Assembly: GCF_937770335.1 (NCBI RefSeq)
Contig: NZ_CALJHY010000001.1
Location: 1 to 64,000, forward strand
Direction: 5' to 3'
Length of the DNA: 64,000 nucleotides
DNA from: an uncultured Glaciecola sp.
GTDB taxonomy: Bacteria; Pseudomonadota; Gammaproteobacteria; Enterobacterales; Alteromonadaceae
The notes under the pieces were generated by a model that had not been told where the DNA came from, searched no databases, and was given only the letters and a program-made list of their open reading frames with translations. This document shows positions 16,677-25,097 of this stretch, piece after piece (positions within the stretch are counted from its first letter, which is position 1; each line of letters begins with the position of its first letter). The position numbers and the translations under genes were made by a program.

Positions 16677-19295
16677 GTGACTAGGTTTGCAGCCGTCATT
16701 TTATACAGCCTTATATTTATTAACCCCACGTTTGCCGTTAGTCAGGATGAATATTTTGACGAAATGATTACTATCAAGGTTGGCAGCCACTTAAAACAAG
16801 AGTTCTTTGAGGTCAAGAGTGATTTTGAAGGAGGCATTTATATCGGACTCGATCAATTTCTAATTTTTACAGAACTTAGCGAATATACAAAGCTCTCTAT
16901 CGACTCTGGAACTATCAGGCTATTTATGGCGGCCAGTCTCTTTACTGATAAAAAAGCAAGAAATATAGAAAGAGAACTCAAAACCCTTAGCAGTATCATG
17001 ATCGATGGGCAGCTCTATTTGGATAAACAGGGGATCGCTGAATTACTTCCCGTCAATGCGATAAGATGGCTAGCAGAAATTTACACTCTTGAAATACTAC
17101 TCAATTTTAACCTACCACTGGACTATAGGATTGCGGCGCAAAGACGGAATAGGTCAGTTGAAAAGGACAAGCTCAGCCAGCTGGTATTAAAAAAGACAGA
17201 TCTTTTTATGCGAGACCATAGAAAAATAATAGATTTCGGGATGCTTCGACTTCGCTATGATATAGATGATGTTGGTAATTATTTTAACAAAGAGCAAGAG
17301 GGGTCCAAAGGAAACGTCGAGCTAGACTATAGCTCACAGCTCCTGTACGGCGATTTTAATATCACCCACAATATTTATGGCACCCAAGAACTGAAAAATA
17401 TCAGCTTGAAATACCCCTACATTTTCAAAGATAAAACGGTAACCATCGGGGATAATCGTATAAATGGCAATAATGTTCTTCGCTCGAACGAAAACATACG
17501 TGGGATATCAGTAAGTGACAATGAATACAGTATTACCCGTTCAGGCAGAAACGTCACGATTCGAGGCGAAGCTCCCACAAATGCATTGGTTGAGATCTAT
17601 CAAAACGGAAAGGTTAGTGACTTTGCGCGTGTAGAAGGAGGTGACTATGAGTTTACCCTAGAGATGCGGAGCCAAAACGATGCGTTTGTGATTAAGATAT
17701 TTGATAGAAATGGGGTTTTACTAAAACAGAGAAGTGTCAATGTGTTAGAAGGCAATGATTTTCTCGACAAGGGTAAGTGGGACTATAATTTTTTCTATGG
17801 ACAAAACCCGGAGGCAGAAAATAACGCATGGGATGATCTAACATATGGTATTTCCTATGGAGTGACAAACAATCTGACTTATTCTTTTGATTATTACGAT
17901 ACGCGCAACGAAGACACACTCTATAAATATACGAAACACCAAGCGAAATACCGTTTCTCAAACCTAGTTGTCCCACTATTGACTAAATTTTCCTACTATA
18001 ATTCAATTCCAGACAACAGTAAGGCGTATATTGGAGAATTGAGAAGTGAAGTATTTTCTCATCAATTATCCTACAACTATGAGCGTTACAGTGACCAATT
18101 GGCCGAAGAAAACAACAAGGAAAGTTATCAGGAAGCGGAGTTAAGCGGCAATTATGGAAGGAGTGATTATTTTTTCAGGTTTTCTAGTCAAAAATATAAA
18201 GGTAAAAAGGAAAATAGATTCGATACAGGATTAAGTTATGACATCAATAAAGCAGCACGCCTAAATGTAGACCTCAGAAAAACCGTAAAAAGACAGAGTG
18301 AGCGACGTTCTAATTACACTGGGAAAGTAGGGCTCGATTATAACCGAGGGAATTTCGCCTACAGTTTAAATGCACAATTCGATCAGGGCCGTGATGCGAA
18401 TTGGAAGTATGCTGCCAGACTGAGAAAAAGACTCAGTCCAAACACTAACTATGCTTATAGAGTCGGCATAAATTATGATAAAAAAGATAACTTCAGCTTT
18501 GAAATAGCGTTTGAGTATAAATTTAACGATTCTTTAAAGATAGATGCTAACTACGACAGCAAGAGAGAGAATCGGTACAAGGTTAGAGCAAGTTATGAAA
18601 CCGTTATTAATATCAGACAACCATTTATTTCTAACAATGCGAAATCGCCTGACAATGGTTACCTTGAGGGTATTATTTTTATTGATCAAAATGCCAATGG
18701 GGAAAAGGAGATAGAAGAAAAAAGCTTAGTCGGGGTGGAAGTTGGTATAGGTAAAAATAAAGTAAAAACCGACAGCGACGGTATTTTTTATCTTAGCGAT
18801 GTATCGCCATATAGGAGTAACCAAATATTTTATGATTATTCGGGTATTTTGGTTGATCCAACACTGAGAGCGGATAGCGCTACAACAGTAAAGTTAATTC
18901 CAGCATCGGGTAAAAGAGTAACGGTGGGACTTGTTCCTTTATCTATGATCATGGGCTCGATATATCTGCCAGAAATAGACATTAGAATAAGCAAGAAATT
19001 CTTTAGCTACGCTGAAATAGTGGTGGAAAAAGACGGTAGTTATTACGCCAGTATAACTCCTGAATATGATGGTTTCTTTGTTTTACAAGACATAAAACCA
19101 GGAAAGTATGACCTCAAAATAAATTACTTAGGAAGTGAAACTATTGTGCTTACGAAAGATACTCTTACCGTCAACGTTCTCTCTGGATCGACAGGGGAAT
19201 TCTATGAGGGGATTGACTTTAACGTTATTACAATAAAGGCGAAAACGACCCTTGGGTTCATTAAAGATGAAGATACTGCAAGATCAAGCAACTGA
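16677..19295 (+). CDS. Outer-membrane usher-like protein with SdrD/Cna-B-like C-terminus
   Basis: I choose the GTG at 16677 (AAGG six bases upstream, signal peptide directly after), giving 872 residues; a TTG at 16617 is the longer alternative. The order is: N-terminal soluble region; a stretch FGMLRLRYDIDDVGN entering a beta-strand-rich barrel; an E-set-like block (about 285-365) reading SGRNVTIRGEAPTNALVEIY then QNGKVSDFARVEGGDYEF, as in CooC/TcfC-type ushers; more barrel strands; from about residue 660 a GIIFIDQNANGEKEIEEKSL block as in SdrD B/Cna-B domains; and a carboxypeptidase-regulatory-like end. It should form the pilus export pore. Confidence 0.72.
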   Translation: MTRFAAVILYSLIFINPTFAVSQDEYFDEMITIKVGSHLKQEFFEVKSDFEGGIYIGLDQFLIFTELSEYTKLSIDSGTIRLFMAASLFTDKKARNIERELKTLSSIMIDGQLYLDKQGIAELLPVNAIRWLAEIYTLEILLNFNLPLDYRIAAQRRNRSVEKDKLSQLVLKKTDLFMRDHRKIIDFGMLRLRYDIDDVGNYFNKEQEGSKGNVELDYSSQLLYGDFNITHNIYGTQELKNISLKYPYIFKDKTVTIGDNRINGNNVLRSNENIRGISVSDNEYSITRSGRNVTIRGEAPTNALVEIYQNGKVSDFARVEGGDYEFTLEMRSQNDAFVIKIFDRNGVLLKQRSVNVLEGNDFLDKGKWDYNFFYGQNPEAENNAWDDLTYGISYGVTNNLTYSFDYYDTRNEDTLYKYTKHQAKYRFSNLVVPLLTKFSYYNSIPDNSKAYIGELRSEVFSHQLSYNYERYSDQLAEENNKESYQEAELSGNYGRSDYFFRFSSQKYKGKKENRFDTGLSYDINKAARLNVDLRKTVKRQSERRSNYTGKVGLDYNRGNFAYSLNAQFDQGRDANWKYAARLRKRLSPNTNYAYRVGINYDKKDNFSFEIAFEYKFNDSLKIDANYDSKRENRYKVRASYETVINIRQPFISNNAKSPDNGYLEGIIFIDQNANGEKEIEEKSLVGVEVGIGKNKVKTDSDGIFYLSDVSPYRSNQIFYDYSGILVDPTLRADSATTVKLIPASGKRVTVGLVPLSMIMGSIYLPEIDIRISKKFFSYAEIVVEKDGSYYASITPEYDGFFVLQDIKPGKYDLKINYLGSETIVLTKDTLTVNVLSGSTGEFYEGIDFNVITIKAKTTLGFIKDEDTARSSN

Positions 19296-19416
19296 CTCGA
19301 AGGTGCGTGGTAAGCCGACCCTCGCACATTATCACTTCTAACTAAGTATTGCCGTTTTTAAGCGAGTAATACCATTCACTATTTAATGAACAGTGACGCT
19401 AAGGCAATGTGAGAAG

Positions 19417-19485
19417 TACGTAAAGACAAACTTATTTGTGCGTTTGTCTTAGTAATAGTCTGAACAGACAGGTTCTCTTTACGTA
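19417..19485. other. Nested inverted repeats forming a three-way junction
   Basis: TACGTAAAG (19417-19425) pairs with CTTTACGTA (19477-19485). Inside are two more perfect hairpins: AAGACAAAC/GTTTGTCTT (19423-19431 with 19442-19450) and GTCTG-AA-CAGAC (19458-19469). The outer and first inner stems share three bases, so they may compete. It could be a structured RNA, a processing or attenuation site after the usher gene, or a DNA cruciform. Confidence 0.5.
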
Positions 19486-19733
19486 ATAATCATTAATCTC
19501 CAGCCTTAATTTTTTTGTGCCATTAGACATTACCTATTAAACACTTTTGATACTTATTCGGTGATACATTGGTATATATTGTAAACTTAACAAAACAAAA
19601 ATTCAGATTATAAATGTGGATTTAGACCAAAAAATATTCAATATAAATATAAAATGTTACAATATAGTGTATAAAATATCCGTAAAATTATATGTTAAAT
19701 TAGTTAGCAAAAAAAAAAACGAATAAATCTTAT

Positions 19734-19752
19734 GATAATAATAATAATAATA
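19734..19752. repeat. ATA trinucleotide repeat
   Basis: About six tandem ATA units in a very A/T-rich region upstream of the winged-helix regulator gene. Such tracts can vary in length by replication slippage. Confidence 0.6.
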
Positions 19753-19794
19753 TTTGTTATTGGTTGAACTAAAGTTTAGCTTAGTACAAAAGGC

Positions 19795-19820
19795 AAGTGG
19801 AAAGTGGAAAGTGGAAAGTG
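19795..19820. repeat. Heptamer tandem repeat GTGGAAA
   Basis: Nearly four head-to-tail copies of GTGGAAA end about 95 bases before the regulator start. The position is suited to altering promoter or leader spacing, but that is inference. Confidence 0.7.
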
Positions 19821-19913
19821 AATTATTATTGCGTATTTAGTAATTCATCTTGAATCCAAGAAACATCCTGCATATCCAATAGTCTTCTATGGAATGTTAA
19901 TATGGAGAGGAAT

Positions 19914-20390
19914 ATGGCCTTTGATAGCCACGACAAATTAAGGGAAATCAATATCATTATTAATGGCTTTTTGGATTCTATGGATTCTATGGATAAAGAC
20001 ATTGAATATGGAGATAAGAATAAAGAAAATGATTTTGGTTTACAAAATTTGCCGCAAGTCTGTGGTGCCTCTTGCTTTGAATGTCCACTAAATTTGAATG
20101 AGATTACGCTAAGTAAAGATGTTATTATGACACGTAAAAACATAAAAGTTGGTGCCCATAATTCGTCTATTAATGAGTCGAAGTATAGAATGTTGTGCGC
20201 GTTTAAACATTATAAAAATAAGATATTATCACGACAATTTTTACTTGAATATACATGGGGGGTGGACTGTCACATTACAAATAACGTAAACGTTATGGTC
20301 TCAACATTGCGTTCTCTGCTAAATAAAAGCGAATTAGAAATCGTTACAATTCGCAACAGGGGATACCTGATGACCGATCGCAAATCATAA
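19914..20390 (+). CDS. Solo winged-helix DNA-binding regulator (OmpR/ToxR-type)
   Basis: The ATG at 19914 has GGAG six bases upstream and gives 158 residues; an ATG at 19902 is possible. The C-terminal half (about 75-155) is a trans_reg_C winged helix: SKYRMLCAFKHYKNKILSRQ, then LLEYTWG, NNVNVMVSTLRSLL and the wing IVTIRNRGYLM, matching OmpR/PhoB effector domains. There is no receiver domain and no membrane helix. The N-terminus has a Cys cluster (CGASCFECP), possibly metal- or redox-sensing. A 9-base tandem repeat encodes LDSMDSMD. It follows the chaperone-usher cluster and is the natural candidate to control it. Confidence 0.75.
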   Translation: MAFDSHDKLREINIIINGFLDSMDSMDKDIEYGDKNKENDFGLQNLPQVCGASCFECPLNLNEITLSKDVIMTRKNIKVGAHNSSINESKYRMLCAFKHYKNKILSRQFLLEYTWGVDCHITNNVNVMVSTLRSLLNKSELEIVTIRNRGYLMTDRKS

Positions 20391-20958
20391 GCAATGCGAA
20401 CAATATACCGCCTCATTTGGTTAAGTGATGTTGGCAAGCAAAGCCTTAGGATAAATAATTTGCAAGTCTTGTTCATTGCTTGTTATAACTCCCCTAATTA
20501 GCACGGCTTCTTCGTTTTCAATGTTCAGTATAACTAATCACTTCATAGACGCACTGATATATAGAAAAAATAACGCGTTACTCGTTCAAAGGTTTTAAGT
20601 AAAATTAGGTCGTCAGTTTCAGTAACAATATTATTTGAATTGATAAGTATAAATACCTATGAATGCAGACTGCTCAGGGATACAAATTAGTATCAACGAT
20701 TGCATCACAACCATATAAATGCTCTAGGGCTACTTGATTTTCCACTGGTATATTCTCAATTTTGCTTGGTACCCCCCAGAAATTCATGGTACTTGTCCAC
20801 AGGTTACCTTTACCTCACATAAGTCATTTTCAGCACCTAATTAACGAGATAAAGTTACACTGCATATTGAGCCATTAATAGACTGCTAACTTACTTATTG
20901 TAATTACTGGCATATAAATGACAAAAAATCTAATGGCTAAATGAAAACGGATCTTCAG
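20391..20958. other. Intergenic region, nothing recognised
   Basis: Many stops in all frames, no RNA gene or repeat that I can support. Part of a decayed stretch running to about 23100. Confidence 0.4.
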
Positions 20959-21238
20959 TTATTTATTTCCTCTTAGTCTATTTTGTGCCCAATTGTGAAT
21001 AGTTTTTCCTACATAAAGTGCATCAAATTTATCACTAGTTTCTACATCCCAATATTCAATTTGGTACGAACCTGAATGAGAGACTGAGAGATTCCTGATC
21101 GTTGAGAACCTACCGCCAGAAAACATGACTTATCATTTTATCTTCTGAACATTTAAAGACAAACGAAGGACCTTTTTTCACCATTAAAGCAATAATAATC
21201 GATACTATTAGGCCAATGATCGTAATCAACAATTCCAT
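20959..21238 (-). pseudogene. Frameshifted small membrane protein
   Basis: Reading leftwards from an ATG at 21238 gives MELLITIIGLIVSIIIALMV (a membrane helix) then KKGPSFVFKCSEDKMISHV, stopping soon after. Shifting one base at a run of four T's near 21120-21124 (minus-strand sequence GTTTTCTGG) opens a second frame. That frame starts SGGRFSTIRN and continues SGSYQIEYWDVETSDKFDAL and YVGKTIHNWAQNRLRGN to a stop at 20959. Removing one T restores a single protein of about 92 residues. It is a small anchored protein of unknown family broken by one base, or a sequencing error. The second half alone could start at the ATG at 21126. Confidence 0.6.
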
Positions 21239-21635
21239 ATTATTCCTATTTAATTCTGTTTATAACTTTTTGAAAAAAACAACCTACATACTGACTAAAT
21301 ACGTTTACTCATTATGTTAATAACAATCAGGTTATAGGATGTTAATCGCTTATTCAAACGCACGAGGATATTTCAAGGATTTTCAGACAGATAGTATTAC
21401 CCCTAAATAAGTTTGGATATAAAGTGAAGTAAAATATCATTAAACGGAAGCTTGCCTCCAAAGAACGTTGAAGGTGGGAAGCACTTATGAGGCGGCAATT
21501 TTGCAACTACTAACTTATTGCTAGAGTCACTCTATCTGCCGCATCAAAAGACAAATGTAAGGCTGATTTAAATTATAATAGACCAACGATTAACCGGTAC
21601 AGCGAATACCTGTTATTACCTTCAAGAGATAAGCC
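21239..21635. other. Intergenic region, nothing recognised
   Basis: A/T-rich spacer between two leftward genes. No feature can be supported. Confidence 0.35.
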
Positions 21636-22265
21636 TCAATCATCATTAAGCTTAAATTTAGTAGGAAATAATTCCGCTAATTTGGAGGATAAAACACAAC
21701 CGTCATTTAGCAGCAATTCGATCTTGGGAAAGTCTAAAATGGAATCAGGCTTAAGTTGATTTTTTTCATCCATATTTTCAGACTGACTATCTGAATCAGG
21801 TGATTCATTACTTACAGAAGCATCAGTTTCGGGAAAAATTTTAAATGGGTTTTTCTTTTCTGTTGGATAAGGGAAAGCGAGAATTGTGTCTGTATTAAGC
21901 GTTTTAGGATCTTCTGATACCCAATCATTCAAGCGAGAACTTGGAAGTTTGCACGCAAATGGATAATCACTAATCCAATCCTTAATGTTTTCCATCTGTA
22001 ACAGAACAGTTCTATCTACCGCGATGCTTTTTTGCTTAATAACCTCTGATGAGGCCTTTTGATCCAGTCTTACCAATCCTTCATAAGTTGCACATCCAAT
22101 AGATACAAACTTTCTATTTGAAAGGCTACCTATTAAGTATTTCTCTGCTTGTCTATAAAAAACCAGACATAGGCCTTTTCGCTCGATAGCGAAACTGATA
22201 TCAGCCATTGATATTTGAAATAGAGAATTGAGTTCATTCAGGTTGTAGTACTTTTTATCTAGCAT
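21636..22265 (-). CDS. Hypothetical protein with a possible helix-turn-helix N-terminus
   Basis: A 209-residue protein of unknown family. The first 25 residues (YYNLNELNSLFQISMADISF) look like the DNA-contacting helices of an excisionase/MerR-type helix-turn-helix. Residues 28-65 form a beta-rich block (GLCLVFYRQAEKYLIGSLSN). The middle to C-terminal part is rich in Ser, Asp, Glu and Pro and probably disordered. No membrane segment is present. Proteins of this sort are often linked to integrated elements, but no integrase or attachment site is seen here. The ribosome site is poor. Confidence 0.5.
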   Translation of the reverse strand: MLDKKYYNLNELNSLFQISMADISFAIERKGLCLVFYRQAEKYLIGSLSNRKFVSIGCATYEGLVRLDQKASSEVIKQKSIAVDRTVLLQMENIKDWISDYPFACKLPSSRLNDWVSEDPKTLNTDTILAFPYPTEKKNPFKIFPETDASVSNESPDSDSQSENMDEKNQLKPDSILDFPKIELLLNDGCVLSSKLAELFPTKFKLNDD

Positions 22266-22842
22266 TTTTTAAAAAGGTCCATATCGATTAGTTTGTTTAA
22301 TGAGTTTTAAATTAGTAAAGCTTGAGAAAAACTTCTGAAGATAAAATTTACGTCTTCTTGTTACTAATTTTTGTGATCAGTATAAAGTAGTAAACGAGGT
22401 AGTGGTATGATTAATCTAAATACTCTCCTCGAGATACTGTTTATTATCTAGTTATAAGCTTTGAAAAACTTTGAACCTGATGCTTGGGGGAGATTAGATC
22501 TCCAAAGTTCTTAAATATTCCTCTAATATTTTTATAACCCGCAGGTTTCAATCTCTTACAGGGAATTTCCAATTTCTACTTCCCCGCCCTTCCGATCTCT
22601 GACGATATCTTATCTGAAAACGCACAAATCTAGCTGATCGTGACTCCTTAAGCCCACTTTCAACGATATTAAAAAGCTCATATTCAATTATCATCGGCAG
22701 GATTTACTCTGAAAACTTTATAAAAAAATAGGTGCGCACAACGTTAAGTTACTGGCTCACTTTGATGCCTAAATAGATTATTACGTGATATTCTACTTTC
22801 CCGAATTGAGTGTTCCGATATGGTATTTTTAAAAGGAATTCA
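22266..22842. other. Intergenic region, nothing recognised
   Basis: No open frame with coding character and no RNA gene. It precedes the decayed ydbH, so promoter remnants of that operon may lie at its right end. Confidence 0.35.
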
Positions 22843-22844
22843 CC

Positions 22845-23413
22845 CTGAATACGTCCTCCCGAATCAATTGGCTTAGAATAGCCCGCATTGGGCTTTTGAG
22901 CAGTGTTGTGCTGATTTTTTTATCCTCCTGAGTACCTATATATTTAGAGTATCATTGGCCAAGTGGGTAATTGCAGCCTATATACCTCAGGGCGCACATG
23001 TTACCTGCCTTGAATTTGATATAGGTTCCTCTCCCACCCTTTTTATAAAGGAGATGTGCCTAGATACTGAATCTATCAATATTGAAGTGCATAGTGCGAG
23101 CTAGTTTTTGGATAGCTGGCGGAGTAAAGCCAGCCGCTTGAATATCGGTAAACTCAGGATTAAGCATAAAAACACGGGTACTCAAACAAACAATGGGCCT
23201 GCTATGCCGACACTGCCAAATATCGTTTTGCCAGATAGCCTGCCTCGCATCACCGTTGACTCGCTTACTCTTCAGTCATATTTATTGCATCAACCATTAC
23301 ACCTTGTTTTTAAACAAAGTTCAGCGTCGAAGTTTAAGCTATCTGGCGATGTAAACGCTGCTTTAGATTATCTTAATGGCACGCTGCAGGGAGCGATAAA
23401 CTGTTTTCAGTGA
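22845..23413 (+). pseudogene. ydbH: ydbH remnant (AsmA-like phospholipid-transport protein)
   Basis: Only about 185 codons of a gene normally near 870 codons survive. Frame one reads RINWLRIARIGLLSSVVLIF (signal anchor). A run of seven T's near 22915-22921 marks a frame change; frame two continues LAKWVIAAYIPQGAHVTCLE, then FDIGSSPTLFIKEMCLDTES. An in-frame TAG at 23102-23104 interrupts it. The same frame resumes and runs to a stop at 23411-23413 through SRLNIGKLRIKHK and LPRITVDSLTLQSYLLHQPL. This matches the N-terminal part of YdbH. The remaining 700 residues and the small lipoprotein gene ynbE are deleted, so the gene is dead. Confidence 0.8.
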
Positions 23414-23434
23414 CGACTATTTTAGGAGTAAAAC

Positions 23435-23761
23435 ATGAAGATTATTACAACTTTAAAAACAGTACTGATTGCCGCTATTTTATTAAGCGCAGCCGCCTTC
23501 GCCATTGAGCTCGATTCAGCAAAAACATCTGGCTTGGTTGGCGAACAGGAGAATGGTTACTTAGGTGCGATTGTTATAAGTGCTGAAGTCACAACATTGA
23601 TCAATGATATTAATGCCAAACGGAAAGCTAAATATCTGGAACTGGCGAATAAAAACGGTATTACCTTGAATCAAGTAGAAATATTAGCTGCTAAGAAAGC
23701 TTATGAAAAAACTGAGGCTGGGCTCTATCTGCGCAGTAATGGACAATGGGTCAAAAAATAA
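23435..23761 (+). CDS. ydbL: YdbL family periplasmic protein (DUF1318)
   Basis: A 108-residue protein, the same length as E. coli YdbL. It has a signal peptide (VLIAAILLSAAAFA) and the family core LDSAKTSGLVGEQENGYLGA, a VTTLINDINAKRKAKYLELA block, and a C-terminal GLYLRSNGQWVKK. TAGGAG lies a few bases upstream. In relatives it is the third gene of ydbH-ynbE-ydbL and helps the YdbH-YnbE intermembrane lipid bridge. Here ydbH is decayed and ynbE is missing, so the intact YdbL is an orphan. It may be under relaxed selection or serve another partner. Confidence 0.88.
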   Translation: MKIITTLKTVLIAAILLSAAAFAIELDSAKTSGLVGEQENGYLGAIVISAEVTTLINDINAKRKAKYLELANKNGITLNQVEILAAKKAYEKTEAGLYLRSNGQWVKK

Positions 23762-24109
23762 TGTAAGCGGGTATGGCACTGAATATATGAGGTTCGAGGT
23801 TATTGGGGAAAATCCTGAGATGTAGACACGGAATCTCCATTCAGTTCAGCTTAGGCCGGCAAAACTCGGTTCGGTAATAAATAAAAAACTCTGCTTATTG
23901 TGAAGTGCCCCCCGAAAGTTAGACAAACCTTCGGGGGGCTTTTTATTTAACGTTGTCCAACCTTAAGGGTGTTGTTATAAAATGGTCTTCCTTACGATTA
24001 TCGCAACTTAAGCAGTTTACATTCAGCATCACCGCATTTACATAGGAATTCGACTAACTATCATATTACAAGAAGTAATCAGCAAAGGTGACCATTTTAA
24101 TCTAAACGA
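23762..24109. other. Intergenic region with a strong hairpin
   Basis: Holds the terminator at 23906-23942 and possible IS3-like end traces (23901-23978). Otherwise nothing recognised. Confidence 0.45.
23906..23942 (+). terminator. Rho-independent terminator downstream of ydbL
   Basis: GCCCCCCGAA at 23907-23916 pairs perfectly with TTCGGGGGGC at 23930-23939, followed by TTTTTATTT. It lies about 145 bases past ydbL. The left arm and loop also resemble the terminal repeat of IS3-family elements, so the origin may be mixed. Confidence 0.8.
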
Positions 24110-24394
24110 TTATTTGCCATATATACAAAGATAAGCGGTATCGACGGTGGTTTTCACCTTGAATTTCTTATTAGCTTCAATCGTAAACACTTCTGAAGTT
24201 GTAAATGTTTTCCACTCTTGTTGTTCTGGTAACAACACCGTTAATGCCCCATTAACAACGGTCATAGTTTCAAATTCACTGGTGCCAAACTCATATTCAC
24301 CGGGAGCCATAACGCCAACTGTAGCGGGCTGAGTAGCTGTATTAAAGGCAATTGATGCTACCTTGCGCTCAAAATATTCGTTCACTTTAAACAT
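24110..24394 (-). CDS. ppnP: Pyrimidine/purine nucleoside phosphorylase PpnP
   Basis: A 94-residue single cupin domain, the same length as E. coli YaiE/PpnP. Family blocks are complete: [45 protein letters not shown] and the C-terminal [21 protein letters not shown]. The enzyme splits nucleosides with phosphate into free base and ribose-1-phosphate in the cytosol. AGGAAAG lies upstream of the ATG on the minus strand. Single gene, no operon partner. Confidence 0.95.
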   Translation of the reverse strand: MFKVNEYFERKVASIAFNTATQPATVGVMAPGEYEFGTSEFETMTVVNGALTVLLPEQQEWKTFTTSEVFTIEANKKFKVKTTVDTAYLCIYGK

Positions 24395-25097
24395 ATTTGC
24401 TTTCCTAATTCAAAACTATAAAGGTCGATATACTACATTCTTGTAACCTATCTGTAAGCAATCTACATTAATTTAATTTATTCCAATACCTAATTTACTC
24501 CTATAATTCAGTCGATAAGCTCAACCATTTGATAAATAAAATCGTGAAACTAGTGCAAAATTAGTGACCGTCTGTCGCGCTATGAGCCTCAGCCCCGTCT
24601 TCAATTTAACTTATTCCCCCCTAGCAAAGGATGACTTCTGGCAATGCTAAAAAGTCAAAATTCGATATGTTGCACCAAGTGTGCAATCTCAACAACACGC
24701 TCTCTATGGGTTGTGGTGAGCAATCACGATAGAAAAAAAATTATTTACTAAAAAGCGAATTAGTTGCTTTTGGGTTAGAAAGGAAAAATGCTTAAGTTAT
24801 TAAATATATGGTATTGTGAGAATATTGACGACAAAATTTTTAAAATGATTAATATATAGTTGCGCGTTTTTTGAACACCTTATGGCCCGAGTAAATTCAC
24901 TGTATTGACTGTTTACAGTGATTAAATAAATGGAATTATTGTTTTTTAACTATGCACCAGTAATTAGAAACTAAGTATAAATGTTATCAATAATTCTACA
25001 TTTTTTTAATATCTCAATTCATATTTTTGAGATTATTTGACACACTAATAAGCAGGTCGAAGGGAGTTTGCTATCCTTTCGACTATAAGGAAGCTAA
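24395..25097. other. Divergent intergenic region, 700 bases
   Basis: Between ppnP (leftward) and the GAF-GGDEF gene (rightward). Mostly A/T-rich with stops in all frames. I looked for a c-di-GMP riboswitch in front of the cyclase gene and saw no GEMM-like core. No gene can be supported. Confidence 0.4.

Larger units (their letters stand above)
19296..19913. other. A/T-rich spacer between the usher and the regulator gene
   Basis: Contains the three-hairpin fold at 19417-19485, a very A/T-rich stretch (about 19600-19760), the ATA repeat at 19734-19752 and the GTGGAAA tandem repeat at 19795-19820. No protein gene is seen. Confidence 0.5.

Noticed and set aside
19417-19485. Integron attC-like site
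   Set aside because: The outer stem does not carry the RYYYAAC/GTTRRRY core sites, and there is no integrase or cassette array.
24395-25097. Possible c-di-GMP riboswitch in front of the GAF-GGDEF gene
   Set aside because: I searched by eye for the GEMM core and tetraloop receptor and did not find them.
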